Assembly: GCA_030425745.1 (NCBI GenBank)
Contig: JAUHZW010000003.1
Span: 1-28,839 of the forward strand
From: Actinomycetes bacterium
Lineage (GTDB): Bacteria; Actinomycetota; Actinomycetes; S36-B12
Direction of reading: 5' to 3'
DNA: 28,839 bases
The notes under the pieces are model-generated. The model was not told the DNA's origin. It worked only from the letters and a program-made list of their open reading frames with translations, and made no database searches. A program made the position numbers and the translations under genes. This document shows, one piece after another, positions 15,817 to 23,223 of this stretch (position 1 is its first letter; every line of letters starts with the position of its first letter).

Positions 15817-16748
15817 TAGAAGTAGCCCTCCTTCTTCTTGCCCTCCATGGACTCCGAGCCGCCCTCACCGTCGATGAGGCGACCTGAGCGTTCCGAGTAC
15901 TTCGCGCCGGCCATCTCTGCGACGAGCTGCTCCATGGTGTCCGCGGTGGACTCGACAGCTCCGGTCAGCGGGTAGCAGCCGAGGGTGCGGAACCGCACCG
16001 TGCGCATCGTCGGGACCTCTCCCTCCATCAGGGGGAAACGGTCGTCGTCGACCATGATCAGCGTGCCGTCACGCTCCACGATGGGCCGCGGCTTGGCGAA
16101 GTACAGGTCCGGGATGGGGATGTCCTCGCGCTGGATGTACTTCCAGACATCGAGCTCCGTCCAGTTCGACAGCGGGAAGACGCGCATGGACTGACCCGGG
16201 GCCAACTGCGTGTTCGCGGTGCGCCAGAACTCCGGACGCTGCTTGCGGGGATCCCACTGATGCCCGGGCTCGCGCAGGCTGAAGATCCGCTCCTTGGCAC
16301 GGCTGCGCTCCTCGTCACGCCGTGCGCCGCCCACCGCAGCATCGAAGCCGTAGCGATCAAGACCCTCGCGCAGCGCAACGGTCTTCATCAGACGCGTGTA
16401 CTCGTGGGTGCCGTGCGTGAAGGGCGTGACCCCCTCCTCCTTGGCGACGGTGTTCTGGGCGATGCGCAGATCGAGGCTCAGCTCAGCAGCTCGTCGGTCC
16501 CGGAACTCGATCATCTCCCGGAACTTCCAACCGGTGTCGATGTGCATGACGGGGAACGGGATCGGAGCAGGGGCGAAGGCCTTGACGGCCAGATGCAGGA
16601 GCACCGATGAGTCCTTGCCGATGCTGTAGAGGAGCACCGGATTCTTGAACGCCGCAGCGGTCTCGCGATAGATGTGGATGGCCTCGGCCTCCAGCTCATC
16701 GAGCACCGCGTCGTACGGCACCGCAGGAGCACTGTCGGTGATGGTCAC
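15816..16748 (-). CDS. cysD: Sulfate adenylyltransferase subunit 2
   Basis: CysD carries out the adenylyl transfer from ATP to sulfate, producing APS, in complex with CysN. It is a PP-loop ATPase: LLYSIGKDSSVLLHL near residue 40 holds the SGGKDS-type loop. The sequence also has HIDTGWKFREM, GARRDEERSRAKER and SNWTELDVWKYI, all family hallmarks. Two starts are possible. GTG 16748 gives 310 aa, the usual length, and has GAGG eight bases upstream, so it is chosen. GTG 16808 overlaps the upstream stop as GTGA and adds 20 residues with no family match. Either way the gene is tightly linked to the oxygenase-like gene before it and to cysNC after it. Confidence 0.95.
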   Translation of the reverse strand: MTITDSAPAVPYDAVLDELEAEAIHIYRETAAAFKNPVLLYSIGKDSSVLLHLAVKAFAPAPIPFPVMHIDTGWKFREMIEFRDRRAAELSLDLRIAQNTVAKEEGVTPFTHGTHEYTRLMKTVALREGLDRYGFDAAVGGARRDEERSRAKERIFSLREPGHQWDPRKQRPEFWRTANTQLAPGQSMRVFPLSNWTELDVWKYIQREDIPIPDLYFAKPRPIVERDGTLIMVDDDRFPLMEGEVPTMRTVRFRTLGCYPLTGAVESTADTMEQLVAEMAGAKYSERSGRLIDGEGGSESMEGKKKEGYF

Positions 16749-16804
16749 GCGTTCTTCCTCTCTCGAGTCGCGCCCCGCTGAGGAGCGACGTGGGAACTCC
16801 CGGC

Positions 16805-17623
16805 TCACGCCTCGGAGTACGTCTCCATGGCCGGCCCGGCCGACAGGCTGCCGTCACCGAACGCCGGGTCGTCACCCCGAGCAGCCAGCGCCGCGGCACG
16901 AGCGTCGCGCTTGGACTGAGCCAGCGCCTCTCCCTCAGCCAGCACGGAGGGGTCGAGCGGCACCGACTCGATGCGGGACACCCCGTTCTTGGACCGGATG
17001 TAGGCGTCGAGTTCAGGACCGCTCTCGTACGACGTGATGAGGCAGTAACGGGCCTCCTCGCCCGGATGCCAGACCGCGTGCCACAGGCGCTGAGTGTCGA
17101 TGATGGCCTGCGCCCCGGCGGGCAGGGCGATACGAGTCTCGGTCGACGGGTCGTCGCGGTCCTCGCGGAGGATCATCACGGTGTCGGGATCGTCGGTGAG
17201 GTTGAAGAAGGCGCGGACGATCCACCCCGTGCCCTCCGGGTTGAGCCGATTGTTGTCATCGCGATGAAGGTTGTAGAGGGCCTCGCCGTACTCATTCGGC
17301 TGGAGCTCGATCACCCGGCAGCGGCCGATGTTGGCACCCGGCTCCTGCGCCCGTCGGGTCAGGATCGGCGCTGCAGCCACGTTCTCGTCGACCCAGACGC
17401 CGTCCTTGTCGGTCTTGGGCGGTGTGTGGTTCCAGAATCCGTTGCACTCCATGTCACCGTACGCACTCGCGAGCGGGGCGAACCGGGTGTCGCCGGAGGA
17501 CTTCCAGTCCACGAAGGTGAGGTCCTCCCACTCCCGGGGATCAGCTGCCTGATCGTAGGAGTCGAGCACGACGTAGCCGGTCTCCTCGAAGGCCGGCAGC
17601 GTGACGTAGTCAGCGGGGTCCAT
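16805..17623 (-). CDS. Putative Fe(II)/2-oxoglutarate-dependent oxygenase-like protein
   Basis: The 272-aa protein is not one I can name. It shows the pattern of a double-stranded beta-helix oxygenase. H120-R-D122 could be the HxD metal pair, followed by a strand (TVMIL, 148-152). H182 or H186 in the RLWHAVWHPG segment could be the distal metal histidine, and R192 could bind the 2-oxoglutarate carboxylate. No signal peptide or membrane segment is seen. The C-terminal 70 residues are charged and alanine-rich. The ATG at 17623 lies 13 nt after the methyltransferase stop, with no strong ribosome site, and the stop is 56 nt before the chosen cysD start. Its place at the head of a cysD-cysNC cassette suggests a role in using or forming a sulfated or sulfonated compound. 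That is inference; activity is untested. Confidence 0.6.
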   Translation of the reverse strand: MDPADYVTLPAFEETGYVVLDSYDQAADPREWEDLTFVDWKSSGDTRFAPLASAYGDMECNGFWNHTPPKTDKDGVWVDENVAAAPILTRRAQEPGANIGRCRVIELQPNEYGEALYNLHRDDNNRLNPEGTGWIVRAFFNLTDDPDTVMILREDRDDPSTETRIALPAGAQAIIDTQRLWHAVWHPGEEARYCLITSYESGPELDAYIRSKNGVSRIESVPLDPSVLAEGEALAQSKRDARAAALAARGDDPAFGDGSLSAGPAMETYSEA

Positions 17624-17636
17624 GGGCGTAAGTCTG

Positions 17637-18479
17637 TCACCTGAACCCGTGGGGGCCGAACGCGCCGCTCCGAGCACCGTGGGCGAGGACGTAGAGGATG
17701 GCTGCCGCCGAGATCCCGGCGTTGAGGGACTCCACACCCTCGGCCATGGGGATGCGCACGGTGAGGTCCGCCTCGGCACGTGCCAGGGCCCCGACCCCCT
17801 GCGCCTCCGAGCCGATCACCCAGCACGCCCGGGGGCACGCCATGCGGGAGTCAACCGCCGAGAAGAGGTCCTCGTCTCCGTCGCCTGTCGCGACCACCAG
17901 TGCGCGGCCGGCCCCACGGACCGCCGCGACGACCTCGTCCATCGACACGTCGAACACGATCGGAACCCGGAACACCGATCCGGTGGTGGCGCGCACCACC
18001 TTCCCGTTGTGGACGTCCGCGCATCCGGAGGTGAGGACCACCCCGGCCGCCCCGACGGCCTCGGCGGTGCGCAGGATGGTGCCCACATTGCCGGGGTCGG
18101 AGACGCGATCGAGGATGACGACCGGGGCCGAGACCGCCAACAGGTCGTGGAGGTCGGCGCCCTTCAGGAGCCCGCAGACCGCGAGCACGCCCTGCGGGCT
18201 GTTCGTCTCGGCCATGGCGGCCAGCACGCGGTCCTGCGCCAGAGCCGGGCGGACACCGGAAGCCTCGGCGGCGTCGACGATGTCCGGAAATGCGTCGCGG
18301 GCGCCGTCGTCCAGATACAGATCATGGACGACGACGCCCGCGCTCAGAGCACTGCGCACTGCCTGGGGACCTTCCACCACGAACCGGCCTGCCTTGCGGC
18401 GGCCCTGCCGGTCATGCAGACTCCGCACCGCCTTGACGCGGTCCGAGGCCGTGGACGTCAGCCGATCCCCGTGATCCAC
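17637..18479 (-). CDS. TrmH/SpoU-family RNA 2'-O-methyltransferase
   Basis: This 280-aa SPOUT methyltransferase should transfer a methyl group from S-adenosylmethionine to a ribose 2'-OH of rRNA or tRNA. It has an N-terminal substrate-binding part (FVVEGPQAVRSAL). The catalytic part carries the three SpoU motifs: LDRVSDPGNVGTILRTAEAVGA, then VIGSEAQGV, then RIPMAEGVESLNAGISAAI-like sequence at the end; these form the trefoil knot. The gene lies after rplT, as is usual in actinobacteria. The GTG start at 18479 lies in the loop of a hairpin that also contains the rplT stop. Its exact target is not shown by the sequence. Confidence 0.92.
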   Translation of the reverse strand: MDHGDRLTSTASDRVKAVRSLHDRQGRRKAGRFVVEGPQAVRSALSAGVVVHDLYLDDGARDAFPDIVDAAEASGVRPALAQDRVLAAMAETNSPQGVLAVCGLLKGADLHDLLAVSAPVVILDRVSDPGNVGTILRTAEAVGAAGVVLTSGCADVHNGKVVRATTGSVFRVPIVFDVSMDEVVAAVRGAGRALVVATGDGDEDLFSAVDSRMACPRACWVIGSEAQGVGALARAEADLTVRIPMAEGVESLNAGISAAAILYVLAHGARSGAFGPHGFR

Positions 18480-18492
18480 CGAAGCTGGATCA
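18472..18492 (-). other. Intercistronic hairpin joining the rplT stop and methyltransferase start
   Basis: TGATCCA and its exact reverse complement TGGATCA (7 bp each, 7-nt loop) flank the start of the methyltransferase gene. On the minus strand the first arm begins with the rplT TGA stop (18492-18490) and the GTG start (18479) falls at the loop/stem boundary. Ribosomes finishing rplT would open the stem, which suggests translational coupling. Confidence 0.6.
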
Positions 18493-18858
18493 GGCAGCGG
18501 TCGCGGGGAGGTTGGCGCGAGCCACCTCGACCAGCTTGGCGAACGCCGGAGCGTCGTTGACGGCGAGCTCGGCCAGCATGCGGCGATCCACCTCGAGACC
18601 GGAGGCCTTCAGGCCCTGGATGAAGCGGTTGTAGGTCATGCCGTTGGCGCGGCAGCCAGCGTTGATGCGCTGGATCCACAGCCGGCGGAAGTCGCCCTTG
18701 CGGGTGCGACGGTCCGCGTAGGCGTAGACGAGCGAGTGGGTGACCTGCTCCTTCGCCTTGCGGTAGAGCCGCGACCGCTGCCCGCGGTAGCCGGACGCCC
18801 GCTCGAGGGTCTCGCGGCGCTTCTTCTGTGCGTTCACTGCGCGCTTCACGCGTGCCAT
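18490..18858 (-). CDS. rplT: 50S ribosomal protein L20
   Basis: L20 binds 23S rRNA early in large-subunit assembly. The 122-aa product has the family start MARVKRAVNAQKKRRETLE, the long basic N-terminal helix, and RRLWIQRINAGCRANGMTYNRFI. AGGAG lies 7 nt before the ATG. It is the third gene of infC-rpmI-rplT. In other bacteria L20 represses its own operon by binding the mRNA, so the hairpins between infC and rpmI are candidates for such control here. Confidence 0.98.
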   Translation of the reverse strand: MARVKRAVNAQKKRRETLERASGYRGQRSRLYRKAKEQVTHSLVYAYADRRTRKGDFRRLWIQRINAGCRANGMTYNRFIQGLKASGLEVDRRMLAELAVNDAPAFAKLVEVARANLPATAA

Positions 18859-18941
18859 GTCGTTCTCCTGTGTGTGCTCGTAGGTCGGTCAGGGTGCCCG
18901 GAGGGCGAGCGGAGCTCCTGCAGGTGCTCCTGGACAGCGGG

Positions 18942-19136
18942 TCAGTGACCCAGCAGCTTCTTCACCTTCTTGGTGTCACCGGGGGCGAGGACCTTGTCGG
19001 CCTCCAGACGGCGCTTGCGCTTGCTGGACTTGACCTCCTGCAGGTGCCGGCGGTTGGTCTGCTCGTGCGTGATCTTGCCCGAGCCGGTCACCTTGAACCG
19101 CTTCTTCGAGCCACTGTGCGTCTTCTGCTTCGGCAT
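18942..19136 (-). CDS. rpmI: 50S ribosomal protein L35
   Basis: This 64-aa basic protein is L35: MPKQKTHSGSKKRFKVTGSG at the start, then RRHLQ and a lysine/arginine-rich middle, ending KKVKKLLGH. Length is normal. GAGGAAGA precedes the ATG closely. It sits between infC and rplT with about 80 nt on each side. The stop codon lies inside the palindrome GGGTCAGTGACCC (18939-18951). Confidence 0.97.
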   Translation of the reverse strand: MPKQKTHSGSKKRFKVTGSGKITHEQTNRRHLQEVKSSKRKRRLEADKVLAPGDTKKVKKLLGH

Positions 19137-19157
19137 CTTCTTCCTCGTTCTGTCCGG

Positions 19158-19211
19158 CCGACCCCTTCGGGGCCGGGTGGTCTGGTGTGCTCCCGGGTAC
19201 GAGCCCGGAGC
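19158..19211 (-). other. Two RNA hairpins between infC and rpmI
   Basis: The infC-rpmI spacer holds two strong stems. The first, 19189-19211, pairs GCTCCGGG with CCCGGGAGC around a 6-nt loop with one bulged G. The second, 19158-19176, pairs CCGGCCCC with GGGGTCGG around a GAA loop and lies just before the rpmI ribosome site. Neither has a U-tract, so they are not standard terminators. They may be RNA-processing sites or an L20 autoregulatory target; that role is inferred from other bacteria. Confidence 0.5.
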
Positions 19212-19218
19212 GCGGTGA

Positions 19219-19791
19219 TCAGGCCGACTCGGCGGCCGACTCCTCAGGGGCAGCAGCCGGACGCGCCTTGGCGTCGGACTTCTTCCGATGGGGAGCCAGC
19301 ACCATGATCATGTTGCGGCCATCCTGCTTCGGGGTGGCCTCGACGAAGCCGAGCTCGGTGACGTCCTCCGCGAGCTTGCCCAGCAACCGAAGGCCGAGCT
19401 CGGGGCGGCTCTGCTCACGACCGCGGAACATGATCGTGATCTTCACCTTGTCGCCCGCCTTGAGGAACCGCTCGACGTGACCCTTCTTGGTCTCGTAGTC
19501 GTGCTGGTCGATCTTCGGGCGGAGCTTCATCTCCTTGATGACCGTGTGCGTCTGGTTCTTGCGAGACTCGCGCTCCTTGAGCGCCGCCTCGTACTTGTAC
19601 TTGCCGAAGTCCATGAGCTTGCACACCGGGGGCTTGGCCATCGGGGCCACCTCGACCAGGTCGAGATCTGCCTCCACGGCCAGGCGCAGGGCGTCCTCGA
19701 TGCGGACGATCCCGACCTGCTCGCCGTTCGGACCGACAAGTCGGACCTCGGGTACGCGGATACGGTCATTGATCCGTGGTTCGACGCTGAT
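19219..19791 (-). CDS. infC: Translation initiation factor IF-3 (ATC start codon)
   Basis: IF-3 keeps the 30S subunit free and checks start codons and initiator tRNA. The 190-aa protein begins with the conserved EPRINDRIRVPEVRLVG segment and has DLVEVAPMAKPPVCKLMDFGK. The C-terminal domain has RPKIDQHDYETKKGHVERFL and FRGREQSRPELG. No ATG or GTG fits the family start. An ATC at 19791 does, with AGGAGG four bases upstream. Non-AUG starts (AUU, AUC, AUA) are the known basis of IF-3 autoregulation, because IF-3 discriminates against them. The gene leads the infC-rpmI-rplT-methyltransferase operon and has a structured leader with an attenuator-like hairpin. Confidence 0.96.
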   Translation of the reverse strand: MSVEPRINDRIRVPEVRLVGPNGEQVGIVRIEDALRLAVEADLDLVEVAPMAKPPVCKLMDFGKYKYEAALKERESRKNQTHTVIKEMKLRPKIDQHDYETKKGHVERFLKAGDKVKITIMFRGREQSRPELGLRLLGKLAEDVTELGFVEATPKQDGRNMIMVLAPHRKKSDAKARPAAAPEESAAESA

Positions 19792-19801
19792 GGCGCCTCC
19801 T
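19789..19801 (-). promoter_or_regulatory. infC ribosome-binding site and rare ATC start
   Basis: A full AGGAGG (19801 to 19796), then four bases, then ATC (19791 to 19789). A strong Shine-Dalgarno sequence combined with a poor start codon is the arrangement expected for IF-3 feedback control of its own translation. Confidence 0.85.
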
Positions 19802-19837
19802 CGCTGCTCGTTCGCCGATGATCTGCGTCCGAGAAGC

Positions 19838-19910
19838 AGAAAAGGCCTCCGGCGCAGCGCGCACGAAGACCTCGGGCAGGCACCCCGAAGGGGCCTGCGC
19901 TCGACCCGAG
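19838..19910 (-). terminator. infC leader: stable hairpin followed by attenuator-like terminator
   Basis: Reading towards infC, the first stem (19910 to 19871) has an outer CTCGG/CCGAG pair and an inner GCAGGC-CCC/GGG-GCCTGC stem with one bulged U and a UUCG loop. The second (19871 to 19844) pairs GGTCTTCG and GCGC with GCGC and CGGAGGCC around a 3-nt loop with one bulge, and is directly followed by TTTTCT (19843 to 19838). It lies about 45 nt upstream of the infC start with no minus-strand gene before it, so a terminator here should act as an attenuator. The nearby divergent DUF1844 gene starts at 20031. I could not identify the infC promoter with confidence. Confidence 0.6.
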
Positions 19911-20030
19911 CGACTTCACAGGATCGCATCCGGGGGATGGATCCGACGAGCGGTCATCAGGTGGGAGTGAGGACTCCGCTTGCGCGACCCGGTGCGAGCA
20001 CCAGGTCAACCGAGTGCAAGGCTACCAGCC

Positions 20031-20399
20031 ATGAGCGGCTCTCCTGACATCGCTGCCTCCGGGCCGACCGAGGCGGTCCTTGACATCGCTGACGTCCCCG
20101 CCGTTGAAGTGGTCCTCACCGTCGCCATGCACCTGATGTCCGCCGCCGCCGTGGCCTGCGGACTGGCCGAGGACTCCGCCGAAGGCCCCGCGCCCGATCC
20201 CGACCTTGCCGAGGCGCGGATCCTCATCACATCGCTGGCCGGCCTCGTCACCGCGGCAGCACCCCAGATCGGGAGCATGCACGCCGCTCCCCTGCGGGAC
20301 GGCCTGCAGGCCCTGCAGCGGGCATTCCGTGAGGCGTCGACGATCCCGGACCCACCGGGCATGGGGCCAGGCGAGGACCTCACGGGCTTCGTCGGCTGA
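20031..20399 (+). CDS. DUF1844 family protein
   Basis: This 122-aa acidic, alanine-rich protein fits the DUF1844 family of unknown function. It has a predicted helix VVLTVAMHLMSAAAVACGL near residues 26-45, a conserved-looking PDLAEARILITSLAGLV segment, and a final helix around LRDGLQALQRAF. No signal peptide is present. The ATG at 20031 is preferred over an upstream start at 19980 because the family match begins there. AAGGCT lies 7 nt upstream, a weak candidate for either a ribosome site or a leaderless -10. It is divergent from infC, a common actinobacterial arrangement, and converges on the MFS gene with 10 bp between stops. Confidence 0.8.
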   Translation: MSGSPDIAASGPTEAVLDIADVPAVEVVLTVAMHLMSAAAVACGLAEDSAEGPAPDPDLAEARILITSLAGLVTAAAPQIGSMHAAPLRDGLQALQRAFREASTIPDPPGMGPGEDLTGFVG

Positions 20400-20409
20400 C
20401 GGGCATCGA

Positions 20410-21588
20410 TCAGATCCGCACCCCGCGACGCAGCGGCACCACGGTGAGCAGCTGGGCGGCCCCGGCGAGGGCGACCAGCAGATAGACGCCGCTCCACTCC
20501 CAGCCCGCGTCAAGCAGCGCCCCCGCGATGATCGGACCGGCCGCCGCCAAGGTGTACGTCATGAAGAAGGCCATGGCCGTCAACCGGGCCGAGGAGTGCG
20601 CATCGTGGGCGAACTCGCTGAGGAGAGCCAGCCCCATGGCGAATGTTCCGCCGAGCGTGAAGCCCACGAGGATCACGAGGAGGATCGCCAGGTCACGAGA
20701 CGTGACCCCGAGCAGGACCACACCCGCGATGCACACCGCGATGAACGCGGCATAGAGGACGCGCCGAGCGCGAACGCGCTCTGCGGCGTAGGGCATGGTG
20801 AGGGCGGCCGCCACCTGACTCACCGTGAAGATGCCGAACAGGAAGCCGGCATCCTCCTGGGACCATCCCCGGTCGACGAACGACGGCGCGAGCCAGGCCA
20901 GCAGCGTGTAGAAGACCACGGAGTTGGTGAGCAGGAAGCCGGTGACGGCCCAGGCCGGCCGACTGCGCCAGGGCAGCGACCTGAGAGACACCTCCGGCCG
21001 GTCGGCCGAGCTCGGGGCGTCCTTCAATCCCTCCACGCGCCACCAGACGATGAGACCGATCAGGGCCGGAATCGACCAGAACGCCAGGGCCAGCTGCCAC
21101 GACCCCAACCACAGGGCCAGGGGGACCGTCAGTGCGCCGCCCAGGGCGGCACCGATCATCATCGCCCCCGTCCAGACGCCGGTGGCCATACCGACCCGAT
21201 GCGGAAGCTGGTCACGCACCACGCTGGGGACCAGCCCTGCCGCGAGCGCGATTCCCACACCTGCCACCACAGTCGACACGGTCAGGATCCAGGCCACGTC
21301 CGCCGCGATGCGCACCCCCATGGCCACCACCAGAACGGCCATCGACAGCGCCACCGTGCGGCGCCGCCCCACGCGACGGCTGATCCCCGGCACGGCGAGA
21401 GCCAGGACGCCCATGCAGATGACCGGAAGGGTCGTGAGGACGCCGATGGCGGCATTGGACCAGCCCGTGGCCGCCTGGATCTCCTGCTCGACGACCGGAA
21501 CGCTCGAGAGGGCAGCGCGGAGATTCACGGCCACCAGCGCGAGGACGGTGACGATGACCCAGGGCGGACGTGCGGTGGCGTGATTCAC
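20410..21588 (-). CDS. MFS transporter, CynX/NimT-like
   Basis: The 392-aa protein has about twelve hydrophobic helices and belongs to the major facilitator superfamily. NLRAALSSVPVVEQEI in helix 1 and the following GVLTTLPVICMGVLALAVPGISRRVGRRR, with the basic loop between helices 2 and 3, resemble the CynX/NimT group (cyanate or nitroimidazole-related exporters). The actual substrate cannot be read from the sequence. The GTG at 21588 is chosen because the first helix follows at once; the longer frame to 21702 would overlap the divergent SseB-like gene. CAGAAT ends 6 nt before this GTG, a possible leaderless -10. The stop lies 10 bp from that of the DUF1844 gene. Confidence 0.85.
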   Translation of the reverse strand: MNHATARPPWVIVTVLALVAVNLRAALSSVPVVEQEIQAATGWSNAAIGVLTTLPVICMGVLALAVPGISRRVGRRRTVALSMAVLVVAMGVRIAADVAWILTVSTVVAGVGIALAAGLVPSVVRDQLPHRVGMATGVWTGAMMIGAALGGALTVPLALWLGSWQLALAFWSIPALIGLIVWWRVEGLKDAPSSADRPEVSLRSLPWRSRPAWAVTGFLLTNSVVFYTLLAWLAPSFVDRGWSQEDAGFLFGIFTVSQVAAALTMPYAAERVRARRVLYAAFIAVCIAGVVLLGVTSRDLAILLVILVGFTLGGTFAMGLALLSEFAHDAHSSARLTAMAFFMTYTLAAAGPIIAGALLDAGWEWSGVYLLVALAGAAQLLTVVPLRRGVRI

Positions 21589-21611
21589 CGTGCGATTCTG
21601 CCGCGTAGGGT
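21584..21611 (+). promoter_or_regulatory. Probable leaderless promoter of the SseB-like gene
   Basis: TTCACC (21584-21589), a 16-nt spacer and TAGGGT (21606-21611) are followed by exactly 6 nt and the ATG at 21618. No Shine-Dalgarno sequence is present, so the mRNA probably begins at the start codon. Confidence 0.55.
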
Positions 21612-21617
21612 CGCAGC

Positions 21618-22373
21618 ATGGAGCCGTCCGGAGATAAACCCGAACATCTCGACCCCGCTGATGCAGACGGCGTCGACGGCGCTGGGCGCCATCTGGCCGC
21701 ACCTAAGTTCCCCGGAGATGATGGCGCGGCCGATCCTCTGGTGCGCCACCTCCTGGCATCGGTGGCCACCGGAGAGGTGCCCATGCTGTCGGCGGCACGG
21801 GCACTTCGCGACTGGCGAATTCTGGCCACCGTCGTGGCTGTGCTGGACGCGGTGGACGACTCCGGCGGGGACAAGGACAGCCACATGGCCGTCGTCTCGG
21901 TGGTGAACGACGCCGGAGAGAAGGCGATGCTCGCCTTCTCCGGGACCGACTCGCTCGCGCTGTGGAATGCCGGGGCGCGTCCGGTGCCTGCCCTCGCCCG
22001 AGACCTCGCCCGCGCGGCTCTGGACGACGGTGCGAGCGCGCTGGTGCTCGACATCGCCGGTCCACATCGGGTCGTCCTCGACGGCGCGGCACTGCACGCG
22101 CTCGCGGACCAGCTCGATCTGCCCCTGACGGAGGCGATGGTGCAGGCGGCGCTCGCGCCGCTGACCGCAGACGGCTGGGTCGACATCATGGTCGCCGACG
22201 CGCGTCACGAGGACGTCGGCGTCGATGTGCTGGTCGTCGTCAGCGGTGTTCAGGGAGGGCACCCGGACGGGCGGCTCGTCGAGGATCTGGCCCGTCAAGC
22301 GGCGTCGACCCTCATGGGACGTCAGGACATCCAACGGCTTGTGCCGGGCGGCATCGGGGTCACGCTCGGCTGA
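21618..22373 (+). CDS. SseB-like domain protein
   Basis: The 251-aa protein has an N-terminal acidic, low-complexity stretch (1-40). An SseB N-terminal-like domain follows, with ALRDWRILATVVAVLD and KAMLAFSGTDSLALWN, and GASALVLDIAGPHRVVLDG at about 136-155. The C-terminal half resembles the second SseB region, with LVVVSGVQGG and a final ARQAASTLMGRQDI helix. Members are cytoplasmic and poorly characterised, and a role in stress tolerance has been proposed for some. It is divergent from the MFS gene with 29 bp between starts, and converges on hisG with only 3 bp between stop codons. Confidence 0.72.
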   Translation: MEPSGDKPEHLDPADADGVDGAGRHLAAPKFPGDDGAADPLVRHLLASVATGEVPMLSAARALRDWRILATVVAVLDAVDDSGGDKDSHMAVVSVVNDAGEKAMLAFSGTDSLALWNAGARPVPALARDLARAALDDGASALVLDIAGPHRVVLDGAALHALADQLDLPLTEAMVQAALAPLTADGWVDIMVADARHEDVGVDVLVVVSGVQGGHPDGRLVEDLARQAASTLMGRQDIQRLVPGGIGVTLG

Positions 22374-22376
22374 GGA

Positions 22377-23222
22377 TCACAGCCGGCAGGCGTGGATGTC
22401 GGTGACCAGAATCCCTCGGGCCCCGAGGACGTACAGCTCGTCCATGATGCGATGCACGTCGGCCGCTGGGACCATGGCCCGCACCGCCGACCACTCCGGA
22501 TCGTGCAGCGCCGACACGGTCGGCGACTCGATGCCGGGAGTCAGCTCACACGCCCGCTCCAGGTGCTCGCCCCGGATGTCGTAGTCGACCAGCACATAGG
22601 CCCGCGCCACCATCACGCTGTGCAGCCTGCGGAGGAACGTCTCGACCGCGGGAACCTCGGGAGCCCCGGTACGGCGGATCACCAGCGCCTCGGAGACCAG
22701 GATCGGCTCTCCGACGAGTTCCAGGCCGGCCTTGCGCAGCGTGGCCCCGGTGGCGACGACGTCCGCGACGGCGTCGGCCACCCCCAGAGCGACCGCGTTC
22801 TCGACCGCTCCGTCGAGCTTCACGACCCGGGCGTCGATCCCCTCCCGCTCCAGGTACTCCTCCAGGACCCCGGCATAGGAGGTCGCGATGGTGCTGCCCG
22901 CCAACTCTGCCGGTGAGGTCACCTGACCACGGGGAGCCGCCAGCCGGAAGGTCGATGGTGCAAAGCCCAGGGGCATGACCTCGTCGGCGTTCGCGTGCGA
23001 GTCCAGCAGCATGTCGCGGCCGGTGATGCCCACATCGAGGGTGCCTTCGCCGACGTAGATGGCGATGTCGCGGGGACGCAGGAAGAAGAACTCGACATCG
23101 TTCTCGGGGTCGAGGACCACGAGCTCGCGGGATGAGGCCGCCCGCGCATAGCCCGCCTCGGCCAGCATCTCGCGAGCCGGCTCGGACAACTGCCCCTTGT
23201 TGGGGACTGCGACGCGCAGCAT
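22377..23222 (-). CDS. hisG: ATP phosphoribosyltransferase (long form)
   Basis: HisG joins ATP and PRPP in the first, histidine-inhibited step of histidine synthesis. At 281 aa it is the long form, with a C-terminal ACT-like regulatory domain. It begins MLRVAVPNKGQLSEPA. DVGITGRDMLLD and GATLRKAGLELV are family segments, the second in the PRPP-binding region. VDYDIRGEHLERACELTPGIESPTV leads into the regulatory domain. The ATG at 23222 follows the hisE stop by one base, so the two genes are co-translated. An in-frame upstream start at 23261 lies inside hisE and is rejected. Confidence 0.96.
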   Translation of the reverse strand: MLRVAVPNKGQLSEPAREMLAEAGYARAASSRELVVLDPENDVEFFFLRPRDIAIYVGEGTLDVGITGRDMLLDSHANADEVMPLGFAPSTFRLAAPRGQVTSPAELAGSTIATSYAGVLEEYLEREGIDARVVKLDGAVENAVALGVADAVADVVATGATLRKAGLELVGEPILVSEALVIRRTGAPEVPAVETFLRRLHSVMVARAYVLVDYDIRGEHLERACELTPGIESPTVSALHDPEWSAVRAMVPAADVHRIMDELYVLGARGILVTDIHACRL

Positions 23223-23223
23223 G

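Noticed and set aside
14002..15819. Long plus-strand frame opposite cysNC, and similar long plus-strand frames opposite pheT, argH and ribAB
   Set aside because: High-GC antisense shadows; the minus strand encodes well-recognised proteins throughout.
16749..16808. Longer cysD start overlapping the oxygenase stop
   Set aside because: The extra 20 residues have no family match, and the internal GTG has a better ribosome site and gives normal length. The GTGA overlap keeps it possible.
19792..19929. ATG/GTG-started N-terminal extension of infC
   Set aside because: It covers the structured leader and the AGGAGG site, and is not IF-3-like.
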